In this document: positions 6,078-12,385 of the stretch, piece by piece
Numbering within the stretch: position 1 is the stretch's first letter
Layout of the letters: each line of letters starts with the position of its first letter
Assembly (NCBI GenBank): GCA_028713795.1
Contig: JAQTNP010000020.1
Span: 1 to 13,005, forward strand
Origin: Minisyncoccota bacterium
Lineage (GTDB): Bacteria; Patescibacteriota; Minisyncoccia; Minisyncoccales; PEYH01
Length of the DNA: 13,005 bases
Reading direction: 5' to 3'
Made by a program: the position numbers and the translations under genes
The notes under the pieces: model-generated
What the model saw: only the letters and a program-made list of their open reading frames with translations
What the model was told of the DNA's origin: nothing
Database searches by the model: none

Positions 6078-6336
6078 TATCTTTTTCAGAGATCATACTA
6101 TACTTAATATTGGTAATAGGTGAATATGCGAGAGATTACGGTTTCTTGCTACCGAATCCAGTATGTATATATTGGGATTATCCGCGGCTACGGCTTCGGA
6201 TAGAGTAATATATACAACTTAAAAAATGAAGATATTTGGTACGAGATATTAGGGTATTACGATACCGAATAGAATACAGCCTCGAGAGTATTCTAAGGGC
6301 AGTGGTATAGGTGATATCTCGTATGATTCTAACGGT

Positions 6337-6453
6337 AACCCGGACCTTCTGGGCGTGAGTCGCAATGATAATGGTTCGTGGCTGAACGCGTACTACGACG
6401 ACCCCGAGAACAGGTGGAATCGCGAGAATGGGTTCGCGTTCTCCGTTCCGCAA
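6337..6453 (+). repeat. DGR template repeat (TR)
   Basis: The non-coding template for the VR at 5866-5982. Read in the VR frame it encodes N at 169, 178, 180, 193, 196 and 199 as AAY codons, the preferred DGR design because A substitutions in the first two positions reach many amino acids and never a stop. None of its A-containing codons (AAY, GAY, TAC, AGT, AGG, GAG, CAA) can become a stop through changes at A alone. 6339-6453 is the strict core; the two bases before it (AA versus GG in the VR) make an in-frame AAC to GGC change and are probably part of the repeat. Confidence 0.95.
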
Positions 6454-6459
6454 CTCTCT

Positions 6460-6864
6460 TCATTTCTCTCCTGATTTAATAGGAGAGTTTTGCTTTTTTA
6501 ATTGTCCTAACCAGCCGCCAAGCATTCTGCCGATTTCATCAATCCTTACAGATAAATCAATGTATTGTTTATCATTTAAAGATTTTGCTTCCCAAAGAAT
6601 AATTAAAAGAATTTTTAGGGTATCAATATTTTGTATGGCATCAGATACATTCAAAATCTTTTTATCCTTGTCTGCAAAACTTGCAGTTGAGATAGCTGAT
6701 ATAGTTTCAATTAAAAAATTGTCAATTTTCTGGCCTAAAGAATATCTATGGATTTTTGGTATAGTTTTGTAATAGTTAAACCATGTTAAATACAAATCTT
6801 TAGCTTTATATAATACAGGCAAAAGACGATATCGGGGATTATGACAAAAAGTAAATTTACTCAT
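6460..6864 (-). CDS. avd: Avd-type DGR accessory protein (four-helix bundle)
   Basis: 134 residues, basic, mostly helical, close to the 128 of Bordetella phage Avd. The end EIGRMLGGWLGQLKKQNSP (110-128) parallels the Avd C-terminal helix (EVGRILGSW...), and RYSLGQKIDNFLIETIS (40-56) plus LLIILWEAKSL (86-96) fit the four-helix-bundle family. Avd is a pentamer that binds the RT and template RNA and is required for mutagenic retrohoming in the phage system. The start is taken as the ATG at 6864: an extended -10 box (TGATATACT, 6880-6872) ends 7 bases before it, and the family begins near here. A longer frame back to 6993 would run across the RT gene and is not family-like. The gene is opposite to TR and RT, overlaps the RT start by 24 bases, and its stop lies 7 bases from the TR. 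Confidence 0.85.
   Translation of the reverse strand: MSKFTFCHNPRYRLLPVLYKAKDLYLTWFNYYKTIPKIHRYSLGQKIDNFLIETISAISTASFADKDKKILNVSDAIQNIDTLKILLIILWEAKSLNDKQYIDLSVRIDEIGRMLGGWLGQLKKQNSPIKSGEK
6466..6499 (+). terminator. Terminator-like hairpin 3' of the TR
   Basis: CTCTCC (6466-6471) pairs with GGAGAG (6482-6487) around a 10-base loop, followed by TTTTGCTTTTTT. It lies inside the 3' end of avd, which reads the other way, and would end a plus-strand TR transcript. An alternative pairing uses AACTCTC (6452-6458, which includes the last two TR bases) with GAGAGTT (6483-6489). Confidence 0.6.
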
Positions 6865-7818
6865 AGTTATCAGTATATCATTTCCATAGGAAATCTTCTT
6901 GAAGCATGGAAAGAATTTAGAAAAGGAAAACATTTTAAAAAAGACGTACAAGAATTTGAATTGCATCTTATGGACAATATTCTCTCTTTGCATAGAGATT
7001 TGTTAAACAAAACATATATTCATTCCAAATATGAACTATTTAGAATTTCGGATCCAAAACCCAGAAAGATTCATAAGGCAAGTGTTAGAGATAGATTACT
7101 ACACAGAGCTTTATACAGAAAAATATATCCATTTTTTGATAGAACATTTATATCTGATTCATATTCTTGCAGATTAGGGAAGGGGACGCATAAAGCAATG
7201 AATAGATTACGCAAATATGCTTATCAAGCATCAGAAAATCATACTAAGACCATCTGGATTTTAAAATGCGACATACAGAAATTTTTCTATTCTATTGATA
7301 AAACAATTCTAATCAGAATTGTTAATGATTGCATTGAAGACGATAATCTTAAGTGGCTTACTTCTAAGATCATTAACAGCTTTGAAAATGGGTTGCCCTT
7401 GGGGAATATCACATCTCAGCTTTTTGCGAATGTTTATCTTAATGAATTAGATCAATTTGCAAAACACAAATTGAAAGCAAGTTATTATATCAGATATGCA
7501 GATGATTTTATTATTCTTTCTCAGGGCAAGCAAAAGCTGAAAGATTTTTTATTTGAAGTTAAAAAATTTTTGCAAGACGAATTAAAATTAAAACTTCATG
7601 GGCAAAAAGTATATTTTAAAACATACTCGTCGGGTATAGATTTTCTTGGTTGGATACATTTTAATGATTATAGACAAATCAGGAAATCAACCAAGAAGAG
7701 AATAGCAAGGAAGCTAAACAATTCTGCTGATTTACAAACCATAGCCTCGTATAAAGGATTATTAAGCCATGGGAATGCATATAAATTACAATGCGAACTA
7801 GGGTTGGCAGAGTATTAA
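6841..7818 (+). CDS. DGR reverse transcriptase
   Basis: 325 residues, a normal length for DGR RTs. In order: RT1 region around KPRKIHKASVRDRLLHRALY (73-92); RT2 around SCRLGKGTHKAM (109-120); RT3 LKCDIQKFFYSID (141-153, catalytic D144); RT4 GLPLGNITSQ (184-193), where LGNITSQ is the DGR-type replacement of the QGxxxSP of other RTs and is linked to the loss of fidelity opposite template A; RT5 IRYADDF (217-223, catalytic D221, D222); RT7 GIDFLGW (265-271). There is no maturase or endonuclease domain, which rules out a group II intron. It would copy the TR RNA with errors at A, together with Avd. The start ATG at 6841 has only a weak GGGGA upstream. A TATAAT at 6809-6814, inside antisense avd, is a possible own promoter. 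Codon use is A+T-rich, unlike the target gene. Confidence 0.95.
   Translation: MTKSKFTHSYQYIISIGNLLEAWKEFRKGKHFKKDVQEFELHLMDNILSLHRDLLNKTYIHSKYELFRISDPKPRKIHKASVRDRLLHRALYRKIYPFFDRTFISDSYSCRLGKGTHKAMNRLRKYAYQASENHTKTIWILKCDIQKFFYSIDKTILIRIVNDCIEDDNLKWLTSKIINSFENGLPLGNITSQLFANVYLNELDQFAKHKLKASYYIRYADDFIILSQGKQKLKDFLFEVKKFLQDELKLKLHGQKVYFKTYSSGIDFLGWIHFNDYRQIRKSTKKRIARKLNNSADLQTIASYKGLLSHGNAYKLQCELGLAEY
6872..6880 (-). promoter_or_regulatory. Extended -10 promoter of avd, leaderless
   Basis: On the minus strand TGATATACT ends seven bases before the ATG at 6864. The same TGN-TATNNT arrangement, 6-7 bases before the ATG, is seen for the genes at 2797 and 7888. It lies inside the 5' end of the RT coding region. 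Confidence 0.55.
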
Positions 7819-7851
7819 GATTTTCTTGATAGAGTCCTCTTTATTTCTAAA

Positions 7852-7880
7852 TTCGCATTAAATATATTTTCTGGTAGAAT
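7852..7880 (+). promoter_or_regulatory. Promoter of the glycoside hydrolase gene
   Basis: TTCGCA (7852-7857), a 17-base spacer, and TAGAAT (7875-7880) preceded by TGG as an extended -10 element. The box ends 7 bases before the ATG at 7888, so the mRNA would be leaderless or nearly so. Confidence 0.6.
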
Positions 7881-7887
7881 TTAATAT

Positions 7888-9090
7888 ATGTATTCCTACA
7901 GCAAAACAAATTGGTTTTTCCTTTTAATTATTTTTATACTATCAATATTTATCGGTAGCTATTCTTTGTATTGCGTGCAATCAGCTGCAAAAATATATCA
8001 ATCTATTAATTTTCAGGGAGGCAAGGTTATATATGACAAAAATATAAAGGAAAAGATTGGGCAGATGATAGTGATAGGTTTCAGGGGAACTATAGTTGTT
8101 GATGATTCTGATATTGTAAAAATCATTCAAGATGTAAAACCCGGAGGAGTTTCTTTCTCTGATTGGGATATTCCATCTAACAGTTTTCCCAGAAATATCA
8201 TCAATCCCCAGCAGACAGAAAAATTAATCTCTGATCTTCAAAAATATTCCGATACCCCTTTATTTACAGCAGTTGATGTAGAAGGGGGAAATGTTAATCG
8301 TTTAAAATCTAAATATGGATTTAAGACAATTTCTTCTGCTCAAGAAATGGCAAAGAATAATACAATTGATTCTGAATCTAAAAAGATTGCAGAAGAATTA
8401 AAAGAATTAGGTTTTAATATGGATTTTGCCCCTGTTGTTGATTTAGATATTAATCCTTTAAGTCCAATTATTGGAGCATTGGAAAGATCCTTTTCTTCTA
8501 ATCCTGATATTGTCATAGATAATGCCAGGATTTTCATTAATAATCTTAAGGAAAATAATATAGTTTCTGTTGTAAAACATTTTCCAGGGCATGGAAGCGC
8601 TCTTTCAGATACTCATTTAGGAGCTACGGATGTAACAGATACTTACAAACAAGAAGAATTGATTCCTTACCAGAAATTAAACGAAGAAGGATTAATTTCT
8701 GCTGTAATGACAGCTCATATTATCAACAGAAATATTGACGAGAACAATCCGGCAACTCTTTCTGAAAAATTCTTGCAAGATATTTTAAGAAAACAGATAG
8801 AGTTTAACGGATTAATAATTTCTGATGATATCCAAATGGGAGCGATCAATAGTTATTCTTTAGAAGACGCTGTTATCTCTGCAATTAATGCAGGATGCGA
8901 TATTATTCTTGCAACTAATAATATTGGAAAATATGATAAGTATTTAGCATACAAGATAAGGGATATAATCCTCACTGCGGTTAGGGACGGAAGAATTAAA
9001 GAGAATAGGATTTTGGAATCATATAACAGAATCATCAGTCTAAAGAAAGAATTTAGAATTATTAAGATTGACAGAAAATCATTATTCTGA
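7888..9090 (+). CDS. nagZ: Glycoside hydrolase family 3, beta-N-acetylhexosaminidase (NagZ-like), membrane-anchored
   Basis: A 400-residue protein. An N-terminal membrane anchor (about 9-30) is followed by a TIM-barrel GH3 domain from about residue 50. Motifs: GQMIVIGFRG (58-67), AVDVEGGNVNRL (128-139), DFAPVVDL (179-186), KHFPGHG (230-236) followed by DTH with the Asp241-His243 dyad used as acid/base in NagZ enzymes, and IISDDIQMGA (310-319) with the nucleophile Asp (D313 by analogy). Together these identify the N-acetylglucosaminidase branch of GH3, which removes GlcNAc from peptidoglycan fragments. The anchor places the domain outside the membrane, so it may act on the cell's own wall or on host-derived wall pieces; the latter is inference. 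The start is the first ATG behind a well-spaced promoter. The last codons run into the rpsL promoter. Confidence 0.9.
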   Translation: MYSYSKTNWFFLLIIFILSIFIGSYSLYCVQSAAKIYQSINFQGGKVIYDKNIKEKIGQMIVIGFRGTIVVDDSDIVKIIQDVKPGGVSFSDWDIPSNSFPRNIINPQQTEKLISDLQKYSDTPLFTAVDVEGGNVNRLKSKYGFKTISSAQEMAKNNTIDSESKKIAEELKELGFNMDFAPVVDLDINPLSPIIGALERSFSSNPDIVIDNARIFINNLKENNIVSVVKHFPGHGSALSDTHLGATDVTDTYKQEELIPYQKLNEEGLISAVMTAHIINRNIDENNPATLSEKFLQDILRKQIEFNGLIISDDIQMGAINSYSLEDAVISAINAGCDIILATNNIGKYDKYLAYKIRDIILTAVRDGRIKENRILESYNRIISLKKEFRIIKIDRKSLF

Positions 9091-9097
9091 TAACTTG

Positions 9098-9103
9098 TAT
9101 AAT
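9098..9103 (+). promoter_or_regulatory. -10 box of the str operon
   Basis: TATAAT, directly preceded by TG, is 27 bases before the rpsL ATG. A TTGACA at 9068-9073 lies inside the end of the upstream gene but is 24 bases away, too far for a standard spacer, so the -35 is uncertain. Confidence 0.5.
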
Positions 9104-9130
9104 TGCGTTTTTTGCGCTAATGTATATCAT

Positions 9131-9538
9131 ATGCCTACATTTCAACAACTGTTAAAAAAAGGAAGAAAGAAATCAACAAAGAAAGACAAAACTCCTGCTT
9201 TGGCTTTTTCTTTTAATGTAAAGAAGAACAGGCCAGTAAATTTTAACTCACCATTTAAAAGAGGAGTTTGTTTAAAAGTTTTTACAGTTACTCCTAAAAA
9301 ACCAAACTCTGCATTAAGAAAAGTAGCTAGGGTAAGATTAAGCAATGGCATGGAATTGACTGCCTATATTCCAGGAGAAGGTCATAATCTTCAGGAACAC
9401 TCAATTGTAATGATCAAGGGAGGAAGGGTAAAAGATCTTCCAGGAATCAGATATAAGATAGTAAGGGGAGTATTAGATACTGCCGGGGTTGAAGGCAGAA
9501 AGAATTCAAGGTCCAGATACGGAACTAAAAAGAAATAA
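9131..9538 (+). CDS. rpsL: Ribosomal protein uS12
   Basis: 135 residues starting MPTFQQLLKKGRKK. The decoding-centre segments are intact: RGVCLKVFTVTPKKPNSALRK (45-64, given in part) and GEGHNLQEHSIVMIKGGRVKDLPG (82-105, key residues K101, P104). K56 and K101 correspond to the lysines (K42 and K87 in E. coli numbering) whose change gives streptomycin resistance; both are wild type. Between PALAF and SPFKRGV there is an insertion of roughly 13 residues compared with E. coli, which I recall in Parcubacteria S12. A frame extends upstream to 9068, but it overlaps the hydrolase gene and the promoter and is not S12-like, so the ATG at 9131 is the start. First gene of the str operon. Confidence 0.97.
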   Translation: MPTFQQLLKKGRKKSTKKDKTPALAFSFNVKKNRPVNFNSPFKRGVCLKVFTVTPKKPNSALRKVARVRLSNGMELTAYIPGEGHNLQEHSIVMIKGGRVKDLPGIRYKIVRGVLDTAGVEGRKNSRSRYGTKKK

Positions 9539-9540
9539 CT

Positions 9541-10002
9541 ATGGCAAAAAAGATTAAAAAAAGAGAATTAGAGCCTGATGTTGCATATGGAAGCGTTTTA
9601 GTTTCCAAGCTCATCAATTATATAATGAAAAAGGGAAAGAAAAATATTGCAACTAATATTGTATATGACTCTTTCAAAGCAGTTGAAGAGAAAACAAAAA
9701 GAAATCCTGTTGAAGTATTTGAGCAAGCAATCAATAATGCTTCTCCTATACTAGAAATCAGGGCCAGGAGAATTGGAGGAGCCAATTACCAGGTTCCAGT
9801 AGAAACAAAAGGAGACAGGAGGGTTACTTTAGCTTTCAGATGGATTATTGCTGCAGCCAGATCTGCTAAAGGAAAACCAATGAAGGATAAATTAGCTTTT
9901 GAGATAATGGAAGCTGCTAATAATGCAGGAGCAGCAGTAAGAAAGAAAGAGAACATGCATAAAATGGCTGAGGCCAATAGAGCGTTTGCACATTTTGCGT
10001 AA
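9541..10002 (+). CDS. rpsG: Ribosomal protein uS7
   Basis: 153 residues, near the usual 155. Characteristic blocks are seen: DVAYGSVLVSKLINYIMKKG (13-32), the ANNASP-like NNASPILEIRARRIGGANYQ (65-84), VPVETKGDRR (85-94), and the C-terminal region KKENMHKMAEANRAFAHF (135-152). S7 nucleates assembly of the 30S head and contacts the 3' domain of 16S rRNA. The gene starts 2 bases after the rpsL stop without a clear Shine-Dalgarno sequence, which suggests coupled translation within the operon. Confidence 0.97.
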   Translation: MAKKIKKRELEPDVAYGSVLVSKLINYIMKKGKKNIATNIVYDSFKAVEEKTKRNPVEVFEQAINNASPILEIRARRIGGANYQVPVETKGDRRVTLAFRWIIAAARSAKGKPMKDKLAFEIMEAANNAGAAVRKKENMHKMAEANRAFAHFA

Positions 10003-10020
10003 ATTAATTAATTCACATAT

Positions 10021-12135
10021 ATGGCACGGGTATATCCGCTTGAAAAATGCAGGAATATCGGCATCATTGCGCATATTGATGCCGGAAAAACTACCGTCTC
10101 AGAACGGGTTCTTTTTTATACTGGAATTTCACATAAGATAGGGGAGGTGCATGAGGGAGCAGCAATCATGGATTGGATGGACCAGGAAAGAGAAAGAGGT
10201 ATTACCATTACTTCAGCTGCTACAACTTGTTTCTGGACGCCAGTAGAAAAAGACTACCCAGAGCAAGAAGCGCCAAAGCATGAATACAAAATCAATATTA
10301 TTGATACTCCAGGACACATTGATTTTACTGCAGAAGTGCAGAGATCTTTAAGGGTTTTAGACGGAGCAGTTGTTGTGTTTGACGGAGTAGCGGGAGTAGA
10401 GGCCCAATCAGAAACTGTTTGGAGGCAGGCGGATAAATTCAAAGTTCCAAGAATTTGCTTTATCAATAAACTAGACAGAATGGGAGCTTCTTTTGAAAAA
10501 AGCTTCCAATCAATTTTAGACAGGTTGACTCCTAATGCTGTGGCCTTACAGATTCCAATAGGACTGGAGGCGGGATTTGAAGGAATCATCAATTTAATAA
10601 CGATGAAAGCAGTAAAATCTTCCGGAGAGCATGGAGAAAAAGTTTCAGTTGAAGACATTCCGGAAAACTTAAAAGCATCTGCTGCTGAATGGAGGGAAAA
10701 ACTTTTAGACAAAGTGGCCGGAGAAGATCCAAAATTGACCGAAAAGTTTTTGTCCGGACAAGAAATAACTCCGGAAGAAATTAGGACAGTATTAAGAGAT
10801 TGCGTCATTAATTACAAATTAGTTCCTGTATTATGCGGATCTGCTTTAAAGAATAAAGGAGTGCAGGGAATGCTTGATGCTGTTGTCCAATATCTTCCTT
10901 GTCCCTTGGATCTGCCAGCTATTACAGGGAAAAATCCTAAGACAGGAGAGCCCATGGAAAGGCATCCTGATGACAACGAGCCATTTGCGGGCTTGGCATT
11001 TAAGATTGCCACAGATCCTTTTGTAGGAAACTTAACATATTTTAGAGTATATTCAGGAAGGGTGGTTGCCGGTTCTACAATTTTAAACAGCACTACTGGG
11101 GATAAGATAAGGATTGGAAGAATTGTAAGAATGCATGCTAATCATAGGGAAGAGGTAGAAGAAGTTTTGGCAGGAGATTTGGCTGCTGCTATTGGATTTA
11201 AGGATGTTTCAACAGGACACACAATTTGTGATATAGAAAACCCTGTCATTCTTGAAGAAATTACTTTCCCAGAGCCGGTTATCTCTATTAGAATTGAACC
11301 AAAAACAAAAGCTGACCAAGAGAAATTAGGTCTGGCTTTAAAGAAATTGGCCGAAGAAGATCCAACATTCAGAATTAAAACAGACGAGGAAACAGGCGAT
11401 ACCGTTATCTCTGGCATGGGAGAATTGCATTTGGAGGTTTTAGTAGAAAGAATGAGAAGAGAATTTAATGTAGAAGCCAATATTGGAAGGCCTCAGGTTG
11501 CTTACAAAGAAACAATTACTGCTGAAGCCGAAGCAGAAGGAAAATATATCAGGCAAAGCGGAGGCAGAGGACAATATGGGCATGTATGCATTAGAGTAGA
11601 GCCCCAGGAGAGAGGAAAAGGATATGCATTCTCTGATGAAATTAAAGGAGGAGTCATACCAAAAGAGTTTATCTCTCCATCTGAGAAAGGAATTAAGGAG
11701 GCAATGGAAAGAGGAGTTATTGCCGGCTATCCAATGATTGATATGAAAGTAACCTTGTATGATGGGTCATTTCATGAGGTTGATTCTTCAGAAGCGGCGT
11801 TTAAGATTGCCGGTTCCATGGCTTTGCAAGAAGGCGCCAGAAGAGCCAAACCGATACTGCTTGAACCAATAATGAAACTGGAAGTAACTATTCCTGCTGA
11901 CTATTTCGGAGATGTAATAGGGGATTTAAATTCCAAGAGGGGCAGAATATCCGAAACAGCTGATCGGCTTAATATGAAGGTCATTGACGCTGAAGTTCCA
12001 TTAGCTGAAATGTTTGGATATGCCACATCTTTGAGGTCATTGACTCAGGGCAGAGGATCGTTTACTATGGAGTTTAATAGCTATCAAAAGGTCCCAGAGA
12101 ATATAGTGCAGACAATAGTAGAAGGAAGAAAATAA
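10021..12135 (+). CDS. fusA: Translation elongation factor G
   Basis: 704 residues, full length for EF-G. GTPase motifs: AHIDAGKT (17-24), RGITIT (59-64), DTPGH (95-99), NKLD (149-152), GSALKNKG (273-280). Domain II follows from about 300, domain III carries GMGELHLEVLVERMRREF (about 465-482), and domain IV has the GGRGQYGHV turn near 518. It moves tRNAs and mRNA through the ribosome after each peptide bond. Compared with E. coli there are a few extra residues between the G2 region and DTPGH (around 72-88). It starts 18 bases after rpsG with no visible Shine-Dalgarno sequence, and is third in the str operon order. Confidence 0.98.
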   Translation: MARVYPLEKCRNIGIIAHIDAGKTTVSERVLFYTGISHKIGEVHEGAAIMDWMDQERERGITITSAATTCFWTPVEKDYPEQEAPKHEYKINIIDTPGHIDFTAEVQRSLRVLDGAVVVFDGVAGVEAQSETVWRQADKFKVPRICFINKLDRMGASFEKSFQSILDRLTPNAVALQIPIGLEAGFEGIINLITMKAVKSSGEHGEKVSVEDIPENLKASAAEWREKLLDKVAGEDPKLTEKFLSGQEITPEEIRTVLRDCVINYKLVPVLCGSALKNKGVQGMLDAVVQYLPCPLDLPAITGKNPKTGEPMERHPDDNEPFAGLAFKIATDPFVGNLTYFRVYSGRVVAGSTILNSTTGDKIRIGRIVRMHANHREEVEEVLAGDLAAAIGFKDVSTGHTICDIENPVILEEITFPEPVISIRIEPKTKADQEKLGLALKKLAEEDPTFRIKTDEETGDTVISGMGELHLEVLVERMRREFNVEANIGRPQVAYKETITAEAEAEGKYIRQSGGRGQYGHVCIRVEPQERGKGYAFSDEIKGGVIPKEFISPSEKGIKEAMERGVIAGYPMIDMKVTLYDGSFHEVDSSEAAFKIAGSMALQEGARRAKPILLEPIMKLEVTIPADYFGDVIGDLNSKRGRISETADRLNMKVIDAEVPLAEMFGYATSLRSLTQGRGSFTMEFNSYQKVPENIVQTIVEGRK

Positions 12136-12136
12136 T

Positions 12137-12382
12137 ATGGATTTTAATTTGATAAAAAAAGTGTTGAAGAAAGAAGGTGGGAAGATAATCATAGTGGAAG
12201 ATGGAAACCCAACCATGATTATCTCTTCCTTTGAGGATGTTAAAGAGGAAAAGCCTGTTGTCAGCCAGGGCATAGCAATGCCTGCTCCAAGAGAAGAAAA
12301 GATATTGCCTCCAATGCCGGAAAAGGCGATGTTGCCAAATAATGAGGAAGAAGGGCTGACAATAGACGATTTGCCTTTTTAA
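12137..12382 (+). CDS. Small conserved-looking protein between fusA and tuf, Phd/YefM-like N-terminus
   Basis: 81 residues. The first 36 (MDFNLIKKVLKKEGG, then KIIIVEDGNPTMIIS and SFEDVK) resemble the start of Phd/YefM-type antitoxins, where a beta-strand pair with an ED/NGxP turn precedes SFEDY. The rest is a Pro/Glu-rich, probably disordered linker, ending in LTIDDLPF, a tail I have seen on other CPR proteins. No toxin gene is next to it. The ATG is one base past the fusA stop and has GAAGGA about 10 bases upstream, so it is part of the str transcript. Its position in a translation-factor operon suggests a role in translation or a general regulatory job, but no function can be given. Confidence 0.7.
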   Translation: MDFNLIKKVLKKEGGKIIIVEDGNPTMIISSFEDVKEEKPVVSQGIAMPAPREEKILPPMPEKAMLPNNEEEGLTIDDLPF

Positions 12383-12385
12383 CAG

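Larger units (their letters stand above)
6111..6499 (+). ncRNA. Predicted DGR template RNA (structured 5' part, TR, 3' hairpin)
   Basis: The 5' part has no convincing reading frame but many paired segments. GATT-a-CGGT (6134-6142) pairs with ACCGAATC (6151-6158). TGTATATATT (6164-6173) pairs with AATATATACA (6207-6216) and encloses TATCCG/CGGATA (6179-6184, 6197-6202). TACGAGATAT (6240-6249) pairs with ATATCTCGTA (6314-6323) and encloses GGTAT-TACG-ATACC (6253-6266) and TAGAATAC/GTATTCTA (6270-6277, 6288-6295). The TR begins 13 bases later. The 3' end is taken as the T-run after the hairpin at 6466-6487. A TATACT box at 6099-6104 is a possible promoter, giving the start near 6111. Known DGRs need a structured RNA next to the TR that binds RT and Avd; this would be that scaffold. 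Exact ends are inferred. Confidence 0.6.
5189..7818 (+). mobile_element. Complete diversity-generating retroelement
   Basis: The cassette is: promoter and structured leader, target gene with VR, hairpin, structured RNA with TR, antisense avd, and RT. All parts needed for mutagenic retrohoming in characterised DGRs are present and intact. No integrase, transposase or phage gene is seen nearby. It sits between housekeeping genes (M50 protease and NagZ-like hydrolase), so it looks like a chromosomal, domesticated element. Confidence 0.92.

Noticed and set aside
5242..6096. Open frame of 284 codons on the minus strand across the variable-protein gene
   Set aside because: It is the antisense shadow of the G+C-rich target gene, includes the leader hairpin and terminator hairpin, and has no recognisable domain. 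The plus frame has the ribosome site and the VR design.
6178..6453. Minus-strand frame of 91 codons over the TR and RNA leader
   Set aside because: It shares its N-terminal part with the antisense of the VR only because the TR repeats it; the rest covers structured RNA.
6428..6772. Plus-strand frame of 114 codons after the TR
   Set aside because: It is the complement of avd; the minus-strand product has the Avd signature.
6865..6993. Upstream extension of avd by 43 codons
   Set aside because: It runs antisense through the RT N-terminus, is not family-like, and a promoter sits just before the ATG at 6864.
6841..7818. Group II intron or retron reverse transcriptase
   Set aside because: No maturase or endonuclease domain, a DGR-type RT4 motif, and a TR/VR pair with A-directed changes.
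9068..9130. Earlier ATG for rpsL
   Set aside because: It overlaps the hydrolase gene and the promoter, and its residues are not S12-like.
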